From Myxococcus eversor (GTDB taxonomy: Bacteria > Myxococcota > Myxococcia > Myxococcales > Myxococcaceae), in contig NZ_JAAIXY010000001.1 in the NCBI RefSeq assembly GCF_010894455.1, positions 620,001-684,000 on the forward strand: a DNA stretch of 64,000 bases, in the 5' to 3' direction. The position numbers and the translations under genes are program-made. Positions within the stretch are counted from its first letter, which is position 1; every line of letters begins with the position of its first letter. This document shows positions 32,705 to 42,256 of the stretch, piece after piece. A model generated the notes under the pieces. That model was not told the origin of the DNA, did no database searches, and worked only from the letters and a program-made list of their open reading frames with translations.

Positions 32705-34078
32705 ATGGCGCACGCCCATCCACTGCTGCTCGTCGACGACGACTCCGCCTTCCGCAAGGTCTACGGAGGCCTGCTGCGCGACGCGGGCTATGAGGTGGTG
32801 GAGGCGGGAGACCGTCCCTCCGCTCGCGCCGCCTTCGACGCGCGCCCCTTTCCCCTCGTCCTGCTGGACTTGATGTTGCCTCCGGATGGCAGCGTCTCCG
32901 CGGGCCTCGCGGGACTGGCCGCGCTGCTCGACGCCCGGCCCGGCACCAAGGTCATCGTCGTCTCCGGGGTGGGTGACACGCGGCACTCGCTGGAGGCGAT
33001 TCGCCTCGGCGCCTACGACTTCCTCACCAAGCCCGTGGACCCGGACGTGTTGCTCGTCGTGGTGCAGCGCGCGCTGGCCCGGGTGGCGCTGGAGCGCCAG
33101 GTGGAGGCGCTGCGCACGTCCCTGGAGCGGGCCGCGGGAGATGCGGCCATGGTGGGGCAGAGCGCTCCATTCCTCGCCGCCCTGTCGCTGGCCGAGCGCG
33201 TGGCCGCCAGTGATTTGCCCGTGCTCATCACGGGGGAGAACGGCACCGGCAAGGAGCTGCTCGCGCGCCTGGTACACCAGAAGAGCCGGCGCCACGCGGG
33301 CCCCTTCATCCCCGTCAACTGCGGCGCGCTTCCGGAGACGCTGCTGGAGAGCGCGCTCTTTGGCCACGTGAAGGGCAGCTTCACCGGCGCGACGAGAGAC
33401 CACCGGGGCCTCTTCGCGGAAGCGGACGGCGGCACCCTGTTCCTCGACGAACTGGGCGACATGACGCCGTCGCTCCAGGTCAAGGTGCTGCGCGCGCTGG
33501 AGACGGGCGACATCCTGCCGGTGGGTGCGGACCTGCCCGTGCACGTGGACATCCGCCTCATCTCCGCGACGCACCAGGACCTGGGACGCATGCTCCAGGA
33601 TGGCACCTTCCGCGAGGACCTCTACTGGCGCGTGAAGGGCGTGGAGCTTCGGCTGCCGCCCCTGCGTGAGCGCGCCTCCGACCTGCCGCTCCTGGCCAAG
33701 CACTTCCTCAACCAGTGCGCGCACCTGTGCCCGGATGGCCGCGCGAGATTGCTGTCGGATGCGGCGGCCGAGTCGCTCGCGTCACACGGCTGGCCGGGCA
33801 ACCTGCGTGAGCTGCGTCACGAGATGCAGCGCGCCACCGTGCTGGCCGGAGAGCGCCGCGAGCTCCAGCCCGAGGACCTGTCCTTCACCGGCAGCGAGCG
33901 ACCTCGCGCGAGCGCCCCGGGCGCCACCACGCTGGCCGCCAAAGTGGAGGCGCTGGAGCGTCGCGAAATCGAAGACGCGCTGAAGCGCTTCGGTGGCAAC
34001 CGCACGCACTCGGCGGAGGCCCTGGGATTGTCTCGCCAGGGACTGCTCAAGAAGCTGGAGCGCTTCGGCCTGACGTGA
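32705..34078 (+). CDS. NtrC-family sigma-54 response regulator
   Basis: The 457-residue protein has a receiver domain (1-120; phospho-Asp in LLDLMLPPDG, switch Lys in FLTKPVDPD). It has an AAA+ domain with Walker A GENGTGKELLA, GSFTGA loop (second residue Ser instead of Ala) and Walker B GGTLFLDELGD, and a C-terminal Fis-type helix-turn-helix (FGGNRTHSAEALGLSRQGLL). When phosphorylated it should activate sigma-54 promoters. No cognate kinase is adjacent. It converges on the next gene with 1 nt between stops. Confidence 0.92.
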   Translation: MAHAHPLLLVDDDSAFRKVYGGLLRDAGYEVVEAGDRPSARAAFDARPFPLVLLDLMLPPDGSVSAGLAGLAALLDARPGTKVIVVSGVGDTRHSLEAIRLGAYDFLTKPVDPDVLLVVVQRALARVALERQVEALRTSLERAAGDAAMVGQSAPFLAALSLAERVAASDLPVLITGENGTGKELLARLVHQKSRRHAGPFIPVNCGALPETLLESALFGHVKGSFTGATRDHRGLFAEADGGTLFLDELGDMTPSLQVKVLRALETGDILPVGADLPVHVDIRLISATHQDLGRMLQDGTFREDLYWRVKGVELRLPPLRERASDLPLLAKHFLNQCAHLCPDGRARLLSDAAAESLASHGWPGNLRELRHEMQRATVLAGERRELQPEDLSFTGSERPRASAPGATTLAAKVEALERREIEDALKRFGGNRTHSAEALGLSRQGLLKKLERFGLT

Positions 34079-34079
34079 G

Positions 34080-34787
34080 TCAGAAGAGGCGCGCGCCCAG
34101 GCCCGCCTTCAGCGCCCAGCCCAGCCGCGTGTCGGTGAGGCCCGCGCGCTCCCGGAACGTGTCCGTGCCGAGCTGTCCCGCCAGCAGCACCGACACGTTG
34201 CTGCCCAGGTACACCTCGACGCCGCCACCGCCGAGCGCCTGGAAGCGCCGCTGCTCCCCCTTCGAGATGCCGATGTCCAAGGGCAGGTCCACCAGCCCCA
34301 GCACCGTCACCGTGTCGGCCACCTTCCAGCCCGCCACCAGTCCCGGGGACAGTCGCAGCAGCACGCCCGAGGCGTTCTGGTCGTCCATGTACGTGGCGCC
34401 GGTGTTGAACACCACGCCCACCCCCAGCGTCGGCGCCAGCGACACCGAGCCGCGCTCCAGCACCTTCAGTCGCCCCACCAGCTCCAACGCCGCGGAGAGC
34501 TGGAACCAGTTGAGCCGCGCGCGCGCCTCCAACTCGACGCTGGAGATGCCCTGCCGGAAGCCCACGCCGATCTCCGGCGCGCCCGCGTAGCCGTACAGCG
34601 ACGTCGTCCCGGCCGGCAGCGTCACCGGCGCAATCACCGCCCCGTGCGGATTCTCCTCGGACGCGGCGGACAGCTGCTCGACGCGGCCCTCCGCCCCGGG
34701 TTGCCCGGCCGTCGCCTCCTGGGCGGCGGAGGCGGAGGCCAGCGACATCGCGGACAACAGGAGCCAGGAGGAGACTGAGCGCGTCAT
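34080..34787 (-). CDS. Predicted outer-membrane beta-barrel protein, unknown
   Basis: The 235-residue protein starts with ATG 34787 (a GTG at 34796 adds three residues). The signal peptide (SWLLLSAMSLASASAAQ) is followed by a low-complexity Glu/Gly stretch. About eight amphipathic strands follow (SVELEARARLNWFQL, VLLRLSPGLVAGWKV, LGWALKAGLGARLF) ending in Phe, the outer-membrane barrel signature. The family is not recognised. Confidence 0.62.
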   Translation of the reverse strand: MTRSVSSWLLLSAMSLASASAAQEATAGQPGAEGRVEQLSAASEENPHGAVIAPVTLPAGTTSLYGYAGAPEIGVGFRQGISSVELEARARLNWFQLSAALELVGRLKVLERGSVSLAPTLGVGVVFNTGATYMDDQNASGVLLRLSPGLVAGWKVADTVTVLGLVDLPLDIGISKGEQRRFQALGGGGVEVYLGSNVSVLLAGQLGTDTFRERAGLTDTRLGWALKAGLGARLF

Positions 34788-34892
34788 GCGGCGCACCCTA
34801 CCGCGACCTGTTTGTTACCGAAACTCAACGATTCCGAGGACTTGTGTCCAGGTTGCCAATCTATCAGGCTTCGCTGGAATAATTCGGTATCC

Positions 34893-36005
34893 ATGCCTGC
34901 CGCGCTTACACAGCTCCCCGAGCGCAATGCGTCGACAGCCCCGGTGGTGCCGGAGGTGGGGGCGCGTCGTCGCGGAGGCCGGAGCCGGGCGCGGGTGCTG
35001 CTGGTGGACTCGGACGCGGTCGCGCAGGCCGCGCTGGCGGCGGCGCTGGTGGAGGCGGGCTTCGAGGCGCTGATGGTGGGTGGGGCGCAGGCCGCGCTGG
35101 AGGCGCTGGCTTCGGAGGGGCCGCTGCCCAGGCTGGTCATCGCGGAGGTGGAGCTGCCGGACGGAGATGGCTTCGGCCTGTGCGGACAGATTCGCGCGGA
35201 CGCGCGCACCGCGCACCTGCCGGTGTTGTTGTTGTCGCGGCACGAGGAGGACTTCCACCGTGACCTGGCCGGTGGCGTGGGCGCGGATGACTACCTGACG
35301 CGTCCGGTGGACGTGGAAGACGTGGTGTCGCTCGCGCGGCTCAAGTCGGGGCACGCGACGGGCTCGGCGACCTTCGAGTCGCACACCGCGAGGGTGCCGC
35401 TTCCCCGGATGACGCGGGCGCTGCTGTCGGGCGTGCGCTCCGGGCGGCTCGTCCTGGCGGAGGGGGAGGGCTGGTTCTCCTTCCGTCATGGCCTCGTCGT
35501 CGACGCGATGTTTCATGGCGAGCGCGGCAGCCTCGCGTTCCGCCGGATGCTGGGCTTCGCCAGCGGCGCATACGCGGTGGCGTTGGGGCCGGAGCTGCAC
35601 AAGGGCTCGTTCTCCATGGACCGGGCCCACCTGTGCGAGACGGTGCTGCCGGCGCTGGAGCGCTTCGATGCGCTGAGGGCGCGCGGCCTGCCGCTGGCCT
35701 CGCGGCTCACGGTGGACTTCGCGCGGCTGTCGGAGGAGCTGCCCGCGCTGCCCGAGGACGTGGGCGAAGTGGTGCGCCTGTTCGATGGACGACGCACGGT
35801 GCGCGCGGTGCTGCTGGAGTGCCGCTACCCGGAGGCGGTGGCGTACGAAGCGTCCACGCGCCTGTTCGCGCTGGGCGTGCTGGTGCCCGCGTGTTTCATC
35901 GAGGAACGGGAGCGGGCACGCGGTGGGGCTGGAGTGCTCGGGTTCTTCGAGCCCACGCCCTGCGTCGAGCCCCCTCCGGTGGCGCCGCGAGAGGAGCCGG
36001 ACTGA
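34893..36005 (+). CDS. Receiver domain + DUF4388-like protein
   Basis: The protein has 370 residues from ATG 34893. A Ser/Pro N-terminus leads to a receiver-like domain (RARVLLVDSDAVAQAALAAA, ELPDGDGFGL, YLTRPVDVEDV; the acceptor position in IAEVELPDGD is Glu, so phosphorylation is doubtful). The C-terminal half contains a DUF4388-type region (RSGRLVLAEGEGWFSFRHG, VDAMFHGERGSLAFRRML). Such proteins are frequent in myxobacteria and are linked to signalling and motility; the specific role is unknown. The true start is uncertain because no good ribosome site is visible. Confidence 0.72.
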   Translation: MPAALTQLPERNASTAPVVPEVGARRRGGRSRARVLLVDSDAVAQAALAAALVEAGFEALMVGGAQAALEALASEGPLPRLVIAEVELPDGDGFGLCGQIRADARTAHLPVLLLSRHEEDFHRDLAGGVGADDYLTRPVDVEDVVSLARLKSGHATGSATFESHTARVPLPRMTRALLSGVRSGRLVLAEGEGWFSFRHGLVVDAMFHGERGSLAFRRMLGFASGAYAVALGPELHKGSFSMDRAHLCETVLPALERFDALRARGLPLASRLTVDFARLSEELPALPEDVGEVVRLFDGRRTVRAVLLECRYPEAVAYEASTRLFALGVLVPACFIEERERARGGAGVLGFFEPTPCVEPPPVAPREEPD

Positions 36006-36061
36006 AGGTTTGACTCCGCGCCCCGGGCTGGGAGACAAGGCCGCCCAGAGGCGACACCTTC

Positions 36062-36811
36062 ATGTCCGGTCACAATCGGTGGTCGAAGATCAAGCGCCAG
36101 AAGGCCGCGATGGGCGCGACCAAGGGCAAGCTCTACTCGAAGGTCGTGAAGGAGATCACCGTCTCCGCGCGACTGGGAGGCGGAGACCCCGCTGGCAATC
36201 CGCGTCTGCGTGTGGCGCTGGGCCTGGCCCGTGAAGCCAACATCCCCAAGGACACCGTCGAGCGTGCCATCAAGAAGGGCACCGGCGAGCTGGAAGGGGA
36301 GCGCTACGAAGAGGTGATGTACGAGGGCTACGGCCCCGGCGGCGTGGCCGTCCTCGTCGAGTGCGTCACCGACAACCGCAACCGCACCTCGGCCGACGTG
36401 CGCTCGACGTTCGGCCACCACGGCGGCAACCTGGGCGCCGAGGGCGCGGTGGCCTGGATGTTCCAGAAGAAGGGAATCGTCACCGTCAAGCCCGGCCCCG
36501 AGGAGGACGCGGTGCTGGAGAAGGCGCTGGAGGCGGGCGCGGAGGACGTCGTGCCCCAGGGCTCGGACGGCTTCGAGGTGCGCACCGCGCCGGCGGACCT
36601 GCACACGGTGGCCACGGGCCTGGAGTCCGGAGGCCTGCCGCTGGGCGAGCAGAAGTGGGCGTACCTGCCGCAGAATACCGTCCAGCTCGACGGTGATAAT
36701 GCGAAGAAGATGCTCAAGCTGTTGGACGCGCTCGAGGACAATGACGACGTGCAGAACGTGCACGCGAACTTCGAGATAGACGAGTCGCTGATGGAGTCCC
36801 TGTCGCAATAG
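36062..36811 (+). CDS. yebC: YebC/PmpR-family protein (translation factor/regulator)
   Basis: The 249-residue protein opens with the family signature MSGHNRWSKIKRQKAAMG and contains NIPKDTVERAIKKGTGE, YEGYGPGGVAVLVECVTDN and a C-terminal KWAYLPQNTVQLD. YebC proteins have been described as transcription regulators and, more recently, as aids to translation of proline stretches. The yebC-ruvC-ruvA order seen here is common in bacteria and suggests one operon. Confidence 0.93.
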   Translation: MSGHNRWSKIKRQKAAMGATKGKLYSKVVKEITVSARLGGGDPAGNPRLRVALGLAREANIPKDTVERAIKKGTGELEGERYEEVMYEGYGPGGVAVLVECVTDNRNRTSADVRSTFGHHGGNLGAEGAVAWMFQKKGIVTVKPGPEEDAVLEKALEAGAEDVVPQGSDGFEVRTAPADLHTVATGLESGGLPLGEQKWAYLPQNTVQLDGDNAKKMLKLLDALEDNDDVQNVHANFEIDESLMESLSQ

Positions 36812-36834
36812 CGGTCGGTGGAACGGAGTGAACG

Positions 36835-37410
36835 GTGCGCGTTCTCGGAGTGGACCCTGGCAGCCGCTTCATGGGCTACGGGGTGGTGGAAGAGAAGCGA
36901 GGCCGACTGGTGCATGTGGGCCACGGCGTCATCAAGGTGGATGAAAAGGCGCCGCTGGCCTTCCGCCTGAAGGAGCTGCATGCCGCGCTGAGCGCGCAGC
37001 TCGCGCTCTTCCGTCCGGAGGCGGTGGCGGTGGAGGGTCTGTTCACGTTCCGCAATGCCCGGAGCGCGCTGGTGCTGGGACATGCGCGCGGCGTGGCGCT
37101 GCTGGCGGCGGCCCAGGTGTCGCTGCCCGTCTTCGAGTACGCGCCCGCGAAGGTGAAGAAGTCGGTGGGCGCCGGTGGCGCGGACGGCAAGGACGCGGTG
37201 GCTCGGATGGTGCGGACGTTCCTCAAGCTGGAGGCCGTGGACCTGGGGCGCGCGGACGCGAGCGATGCCCTGGCCGTGGCGCTGTGTCACCTCAACCATG
37301 GTCGCGCCGCCGTCCCCTCGGCGAGCACGGCTGGCAAGAAGCGCAAGGGCGCCGCGGCGCTGCTCGCGGACAGACTGGCGCCGTCCTACCGGCGCCCGGA
37401 GGCGGGATGA
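36835..37410 (+). CDS. ruvC: Holliday junction resolvase RuvC
   Basis: The 191-residue endonuclease starts with GTG 36835. The four acidic catalytic positions fit the family: Asp in GVDPGSRFMGYGVV, Glu in AVAVEGLFTF, and the C-terminal Asp pair in GRADASDALAVALCH. It cleaves four-way junctions as a dimer with RuvAB. A basic C-terminal tail (GKKRKGAAALL) extends beyond the E. coli protein (173 residues). The stop overlaps the ruvA start (ATGA). Confidence 0.93.
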   Translation: MRVLGVDPGSRFMGYGVVEEKRGRLVHVGHGVIKVDEKAPLAFRLKELHAALSAQLALFRPEAVAVEGLFTFRNARSALVLGHARGVALLAAAQVSLPVFEYAPAKVKKSVGAGGADGKDAVARMVRTFLKLEAVDLGRADASDALAVALCHLNHGRAAVPSASTAGKKRKGAAALLADRLAPSYRRPEAG

Positions 37411-38021
37411 TCGCTCGGCTGCGAGGCGTGGTGCTGGAGAAGGATGCCGAGAGCGCCGTCATCGACGTGCAGGGCGTGGGCTACCTGGTGAACTTCTCCA
37501 CGCTGGCCCTGGGGAAGCTTCCTCCAGAGGGCCAGGCGGTGGACGTGCGCGTGCGCACCGTGGTGCGCGAGGACGCCTTCGACCTGTTCGGCTTCCTGAC
37601 CCGGGCCGAGGAAGAGGTCTTCCTTCTGCTCAACGGTGTCTCCCGCGTGGGCCCCCGCATGGCGATGGGCGTGCTGTCGGGCATGGAGGTGCCGGAGCTG
37701 GTGGCGGCCCTGTCGCGCGGTGAGGTGGCGCGCCTGGCCAAGATTCACGGCGTGGGGAAGAAGACCGCCGAGCGGCTGGTGCTGGAGCTCAAGGACAAGA
37801 TGAAGAACGTCCACCTGGAGGCGGTCTCCCGGGGGACGACGGCCCCGGTGGCCCAGTCGGAGGGGGCGCAATCCGACCTTGTCTCCGCCCTGCTCAACCT
37901 TGGCTACAAGCCCCCGCAGGCGGAGAAGGCCGCGGAGCTGGCCATCACCAGGCTCGGCGCCGACGCATCCTTCCAGACGCTCTTCCGCGAGGCCCTCAAG
38001 TCCCTCCGGGCAGGTGCCTGA
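37407..38021 (+). CDS. ruvA: Holliday junction helicase subunit RuvA
   Basis: The 204-residue protein has an OB domain (MIARLRGVVLEKDAESAVI, DLFGFLTRAEEEVF), helix-hairpin-helix motifs (LLNGVSRVGPRMAMGVLSG, IHGVGKKTAERLVLEL) and the C-terminal RuvB-contact domain (DLVSALLNLGYKPPQAEKA). It holds the junction for RuvB-driven branch migration. ATG 37407 overlaps ruvC. The partner ruvB is 3.2 kb downstream, past two unrelated genes. Confidence 0.95.
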   Translation: MIARLRGVVLEKDAESAVIDVQGVGYLVNFSTLALGKLPPEGQAVDVRVRTVVREDAFDLFGFLTRAEEEVFLLLNGVSRVGPRMAMGVLSGMEVPELVAALSRGEVARLAKIHGVGKKTAERLVLELKDKMKNVHLEAVSRGTTAPVAQSEGAQSDLVSALLNLGYKPPQAEKAAELAITRLGADASFQTLFREALKSLRAGA

Positions 38022-38298
38022 AGAGTTCTGGACCTTTAGCGACGCGGTTGTGACCGGGTGGCCAATTCGGGACCTCCCGGACCAGCCCGCACAAGCTTCT
38101 TTCCTCTAAGAAACCGAAACGGTCCGGGGTCCGACGAGCCCTCTGTCGGCCTGGCGGCAAGGGTCGGCGTGCGTCGCAGGATGGCGGACAGCCTGGGCCC
38201 CTCACTTCCCACCATGGGTAGCCAGTTCCGCCAGCAGTGACACTTTCCAGCTACAGCGGTGGAGGCGGGAGCCCCACCCAGGACAAGGAGTTGCTCAC

Positions 38299-39789
38299 AT
38301 GAAGGCATGGCGTGGCGTCCCGGTGCTCGTGTCCGTTCTCGTGGGAAGTCTCATCGGGGTGGGGTGTGGCCCGGCCGCTGAAGTGAGGGGTGGCGAGGCC
38401 ATCGCGTCGGTCCGGTCCTCGGTGGATGCGGCGACGGGAGAGACCGACGAGGAGAAGGCGCGCCGAGCCTGCGGACCGGAGCAGGTGCCGGGCTCCAAGC
38501 CGGAGTGGCTGTCGAGGGGCGCGGGGCGCCTGTTCTTCAGTGCGGAGGCGGAGGGCCTGGGGCGCGAGCTGTGGAGCAGCAAGGGCCGCGCGGGTTGCGC
38601 GAGCGTGGTGAAGGACCTTCGTCCGGGCGGAATGGGCTCGGTGCCGCGCTTCCTGACGCCGCTCGCGTCGTGGGTGCTCTTCGTCGCGGATGATGGCGAG
38701 CACGGGCCCGAGCTGTGGCGCACGGATGGAACGGATACGGGCACGGTGATGGTGAAGGACGTGCTGCCCGGCGAGCGCGGCTCGGCGCCCGGGGCACTCA
38801 CCCGCGTGGGCGACTGGGTCTACTTCACGGCGACGGACTTCGCGCACGGCCAGGAGCTGTGGCGCACGGATGGCACGGAGGCGGGTACGCGGCTGGTGCG
38901 CGAGTTCGCGCCGGGGCCGGGCTCGCTGCTTCTGACATCGCTGACGGCGTGGGGGGACCAGCTCGCGCTGGTGACGTACTCGTCCGAGGCGGCGGTGCTG
39001 TGGTCGGTGGACTCCAAGGGCCAGGCGCGCATTCTCCACGAGTCTGCGGTGGGAGTGTTGTCCTCGCTGACGGCGTCGGGCCGTCGCCTGTTCTTCCTGC
39101 GGGACGTGGGCACGGACACCGCGGAGCTGTGGGTGGCGTCGGAGCGTCAGGGCTCCGCGACGCGGGTGCGGGACTTCTCCGGCGAGTTCCCCTCGTCGTT
39201 CACGGCGATGAATGGCCAGGTGTTCTTCATGGCGGGCGCGGACGGCGTCTTCGGAGAGCAGGGCGACACGCGCCATGGTGGAGAGCTGTGGCGCAGCGAC
39301 GGCACGGCGGCGGGCACGCGCGTGGTGCGCGACATCTGGCCGGGGCCCAAGGGCTCGCTGCCGTCGAACCTGGTGGCGATGGACGGCGTGCTCTACTTCG
39401 CGGCCGAGGACGGTTGGCGCGGGCGCGAACTGTGGCGCAGCGACGGCACGCTCCTGGGGACGTGGATGGTCTGGGACCTCCAGTGGGGCGAGCAGGGCAG
39501 CGAGCCGGAGAGTCTGGTCGCGGAGGACGGCTCCCTGTTCTTCTCCGCGAAGACCGTCCTCCACGGCCGCGAGGCGTGGATGAGCGACGGGTGGTTGTGG
39601 AACACGCGCCGGCTGACGGATATCGCCCCGGGGGCGTCGTCGTCGGACCCGTACTCGTTCGTGCGCCTGGGCTCGGAGCTCTTCTTCCTCGCCGGCGAGA
39701 CGCTGACGGACGAGGCGCTGTGGGTGGCGCCCCTGCGTCTCTTCGGGCAGTGCCTCGGCGGGGCTGCTTCGGACGGGCGGGGCTGCTGA
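38299..39789 (+). CDS. ELWxxDGT-repeat lipoprotein (beta-propeller-like)
   Basis: The 496-residue protein has a lipoprotein signal (LIGVGC, Cys23). After a short linker it carries about seven repeats of 45-60 residues with the core ELWRTDGT/AGTRLV (for example GPELWRTDGTDTGTVMVKD, GQELWRTDGTEAGTRLV, GELWRSDGTAAGTRVV). Two repeats are degenerate (AVLWSVDSKGQ, REAWMSDG). Such repeats are known from myxobacterial and planctomycete surface proteins and probably fold as a propeller. The function is unknown. Together with the convergent MBL gene it separates ruvA from ruvB. Confidence 0.8.
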   Translation: MKAWRGVPVLVSVLVGSLIGVGCGPAAEVRGGEAIASVRSSVDAATGETDEEKARRACGPEQVPGSKPEWLSRGAGRLFFSAEAEGLGRELWSSKGRAGCASVVKDLRPGGMGSVPRFLTPLASWVLFVADDGEHGPELWRTDGTDTGTVMVKDVLPGERGSAPGALTRVGDWVYFTATDFAHGQELWRTDGTEAGTRLVREFAPGPGSLLLTSLTAWGDQLALVTYSSEAAVLWSVDSKGQARILHESAVGVLSSLTASGRRLFFLRDVGTDTAELWVASERQGSATRVRDFSGEFPSSFTAMNGQVFFMAGADGVFGEQGDTRHGGELWRSDGTAAGTRVVRDIWPGPKGSLPSNLVAMDGVLYFAAEDGWRGRELWRSDGTLLGTWMVWDLQWGEQGSEPESLVAEDGSLFFSAKTVLHGREAWMSDGWLWNTRRLTDIAPGASSSDPYSFVRLGSELFFLAGETLTDEALWVAPLRLFGQCLGGAASDGRGC

Positions 39790-39791
39790 GC

Positions 39792-40871
39792 TCAGGCCGC
39801 GCGTCGGCTCGCGGGCGTGGGCCGCACGTCGCCGAAGTTGGGCGCGGGCAGGACGATGGTGGGCGACAGGCCCGGCGAGAGCAGGTGTGACGTCAGCAGC
39901 GAGGAGGGGTGGAAGTTGATGAACGCCCCCTCCACCGCGGAGTGCCCCGCGAAGAGCTTCTCCACCACCATGGACGAGTACTGCGAAAGCGAGTCCTCGC
40001 GCGTGTTGCCGTTGAGCACCACCTCCCAGGCCATGTGCTCGGCGAAGCGGCGCACCCCGGGGATGGCGGACAACAGCGGCGTGTAGCTCTCCGTGGCCAC
40101 GCCATTCTCGCTGACGACGAACACCTCGCGCGACGTCGCCACCGCCAGCGACATGTTGCCGCGCGTGTGTCCCGGCGTGCTGAGGAAGGCCGCGCCCACG
40201 CCCAGCCAGGTGTCCCCGTCGAGCAGCACCACGCGCTCGGCCGGCACCTCGGTGCCTCCGGGGACGAACCACACCGTCTGCATGGGGTGCAGCTCCTTCA
40301 CCATCTCCCACTCCGCGCGCTGCACCAGCAGCTTCGCGCGGGGGAAGTACGCGGAGATGCCTTCACCGCCCAGCCACCCGCGCAGGTCCTGGATGTGGAG
40401 GTGGTCGAAGGCCAGGTAGTCCACGTCCGCGGGCGTCAGCCCCAGCGAGGCCAGGTGGCTCTGCACCGTGCCGTGCTTCGTCGACATGACCTTGTCGGAG
40501 ACGAAGCCGCCGTAGCGCTCGCGCAGCGCGTGGTAGAATGGCGCGGCCACGCCTCGCTCGTAGTCGGACGGATTGAAGAGCAGCGTGCGCCGCTCGCCCC
40601 GGGCGTCGACGAACTGCACCACCTGCATGCGGTTGGTCATCATCACGTATGGCGCCGGTGACAGCGCCGCCCCGCTGAAGGCGAACAGCGAGGGGTATGG
40701 AAACGTGACGAGCTCGCACGTGGCCACGGCCGCCACGGGGCCCTCCTGGACGAAGCGCTCTCGAGCCTCGAGCGTCGCGCGGCGCAGCTTCTGGAGACGC
40801 GGGCCCGGCAGGGGCTCGGCGTGGGCCTCGGCGAGGAAGGGCAGGGGGCGGAACGCGGGGCTCTGGCTCAT
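39792..40871 (-). CDS. MBL-fold metallo-hydrolase
   Basis: The protein has 359 residues from ATG 40871. Metal-binding elements of the metallo-beta-lactamase fold are DHLHIQDLRG (His-x-His-x-Asp) and STPGHTRGN; a third His candidate is in AFINFHPSS. The N-terminal ~110 residues (PYPSLFAFSGAALSPAPYV) are family-specific and there is no signal peptide. It is a hydrolase of unknown substrate. Its stop is 2 nt from the convergent lipoprotein stop. Confidence 0.78.
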   Translation of the reverse strand: MSQSPAFRPLPFLAEAHAEPLPGPRLQKLRRATLEARERFVQEGPVAAVATCELVTFPYPSLFAFSGAALSPAPYVMMTNRMQVVQFVDARGERRTLLFNPSDYERGVAAPFYHALRERYGGFVSDKVMSTKHGTVQSHLASLGLTPADVDYLAFDHLHIQDLRGWLGGEGISAYFPRAKLLVQRAEWEMVKELHPMQTVWFVPGGTEVPAERVVLLDGDTWLGVGAAFLSTPGHTRGNMSLAVATSREVFVVSENGVATESYTPLLSAIPGVRRFAEHMAWEVVLNGNTREDSLSQYSSMVVEKLFAGHSAVEGAFINFHPSSLLTSHLLSPGLSPTIVLPAPNFGDVRPTPASRRAA

Positions 40872-41212
40872 GGTTTCACCGTGACAGCAAGAGGTCGAAG
40901 ACCGGCGCGACGAACGGGACTCGGGGGGGCCATGTTCTCCGGGCCGGCCACGCGGAAGCCAGGCAACGACCGCGTGTTTCACCCGAGCGTCCGCCAGTCC
41001 ACACGCTCCCCCAGTCTCCGTGCGCACCCCTCCTCACCGGCGGCGAAGCCGCTCGCACATGGGGGCGGCGCAGGTCGCCTGCTGGCTCATGGATGACTCG
41101 GGGCGTGGCGTGCAAACCCATCATGACCGTGAGAGCTCCCTGGCCTGCCGGGCCCCCGGGTCCAGCGCCCGAGGATGTGGGCGACACGCGCGGCCTTCCT
41201 GTATAGGGTCCC
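40872..41212. other. Intergenic region between divergent MBL gene and ruvB
   Basis: These 341 nt contain promoters for two divergent genes, but I see no near-consensus boxes, no strong hairpin and no credible ORF. The ruvB promoter is presumably in the last 100 nt. Confidence 0.4.
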
Positions 41213-42244
41213 ATGGTCATGGCGAGGAAGTCCGACACTCTCTCCGAAGAGGTCCTCCCGGAGGACGTCCGGCTCGAGGCCTCCCTGCGTCCACGCTCGT
41301 TCCACGAGTACGTGGGACAGGGGCTCGTCGTCGAGAAGCTCAAGGTGTACGTGCAGGCGGCGCGCAGCCGGGGCGAGGCCCTGGACCACTGTCTGTTCTC
41401 CGGGCCCCCGGGCCTGGGCAAGACATCGCTGGCGCACATCATCGCCAACGAACTGGGCGTGGGCATCCACGTGACGAGCGGCCCCGCGCTGGAGCGCAAG
41501 GGCGACCTGGCGGGCCTGCTCACCAACCTGGACGCGCGCGACGTCCTCTTCATCGACGAAATCCACCGGCTCAACGCGGCCGTGGAGGAGTACCTCTACC
41601 CGGCGATGGAGGACTTCCGGCTGGACATCACCATCGACACGGGGCCGGCCGCCCGGGCGATGAAGATTGATTTGCCGCCCTTCACGCTCATCGGCGCGAC
41701 GACGCGCACGGGCCTGCTCACCTCGCCCCTGCGCGACAGGTTCCAGATTCAGGAGCGGCTGGAGTACTACGACGCGAAGGACCTGGAGCTCATCATCCAC
41801 CGCTCCGCGCGCATCCTCGGCATCCCCCTGGAGAAGGGGGCCGCCCACGAGGTGGCCACCCGCTCGCGCGGCACGCCCCGCATCGTCAACCGACTCCTGC
41901 GCCGGCTTCGCGACTTCGCGGAGGTCGAAGGCAACGGCACCATCACGTTGGACCTGGCCAAGAAGTCCCTGGACCGGCTGGGGGTGGACGCCAGCGGCCT
42001 GGACTCCATGGACCGTAAAATCCTGCTCACCATCCTGGACAAGTTCGGGGGCGGCCCGGTGGGTGTGGAGACCATCGCCGCCAGCGTGGGCGAACAACGC
42101 GATACCATCGAGGACGTGTACGAGCCCTTCCTGATGCAGGAAGGCTTCCTGCAGCGCACGCCCCGGGGCCGGATGGCCACGCACCGCACCTACCAGTATT
42201 TCAAGAAGCCGCTACCGCCCACGCCCCAGGGCAGTCTCTTCTGA
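41213..42244 (+). CDS. ruvB: Holliday junction branch-migration motor RuvB
   Basis: The 343-residue AAA+ ATPase has Walker [16 protein letters not shown], Walker [11 protein letters not shown], sensor [16 protein letters not shown] and the C-terminal winged helix DEFGGGPVG-type segment ([15 protein letters not shown], then [16 protein letters not shown]). It forms hexamers that pump DNA through RuvA. The start is ATG 41213 (ATG 41219 equally possible). It is separate from ruvC-ruvA here, so it needs its own promoter. Confidence 0.95.
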   Translation: MVMARKSDTLSEEVLPEDVRLEASLRPRSFHEYVGQGLVVEKLKVYVQAARSRGEALDHCLFSGPPGLGKTSLAHIIANELGVGIHVTSGPALERKGDLAGLLTNLDARDVLFIDEIHRLNAAVEEYLYPAMEDFRLDITIDTGPAARAMKIDLPPFTLIGATTRTGLLTSPLRDRFQIQERLEYYDAKDLELIIHRSARILGIPLEKGAAHEVATRSRGTPRIVNRLLRRLRDFAEVEGNGTITLDLAKKSLDRLGVDASGLDSMDRKILLTILDKFGGGPVGVETIAASVGEQRDTIEDVYEPFLMQEGFLQRTPRGRMATHRTYQYFKKPLPPTPQGSLF

Positions 42245-42256
42245 AACCCGCGAGCC

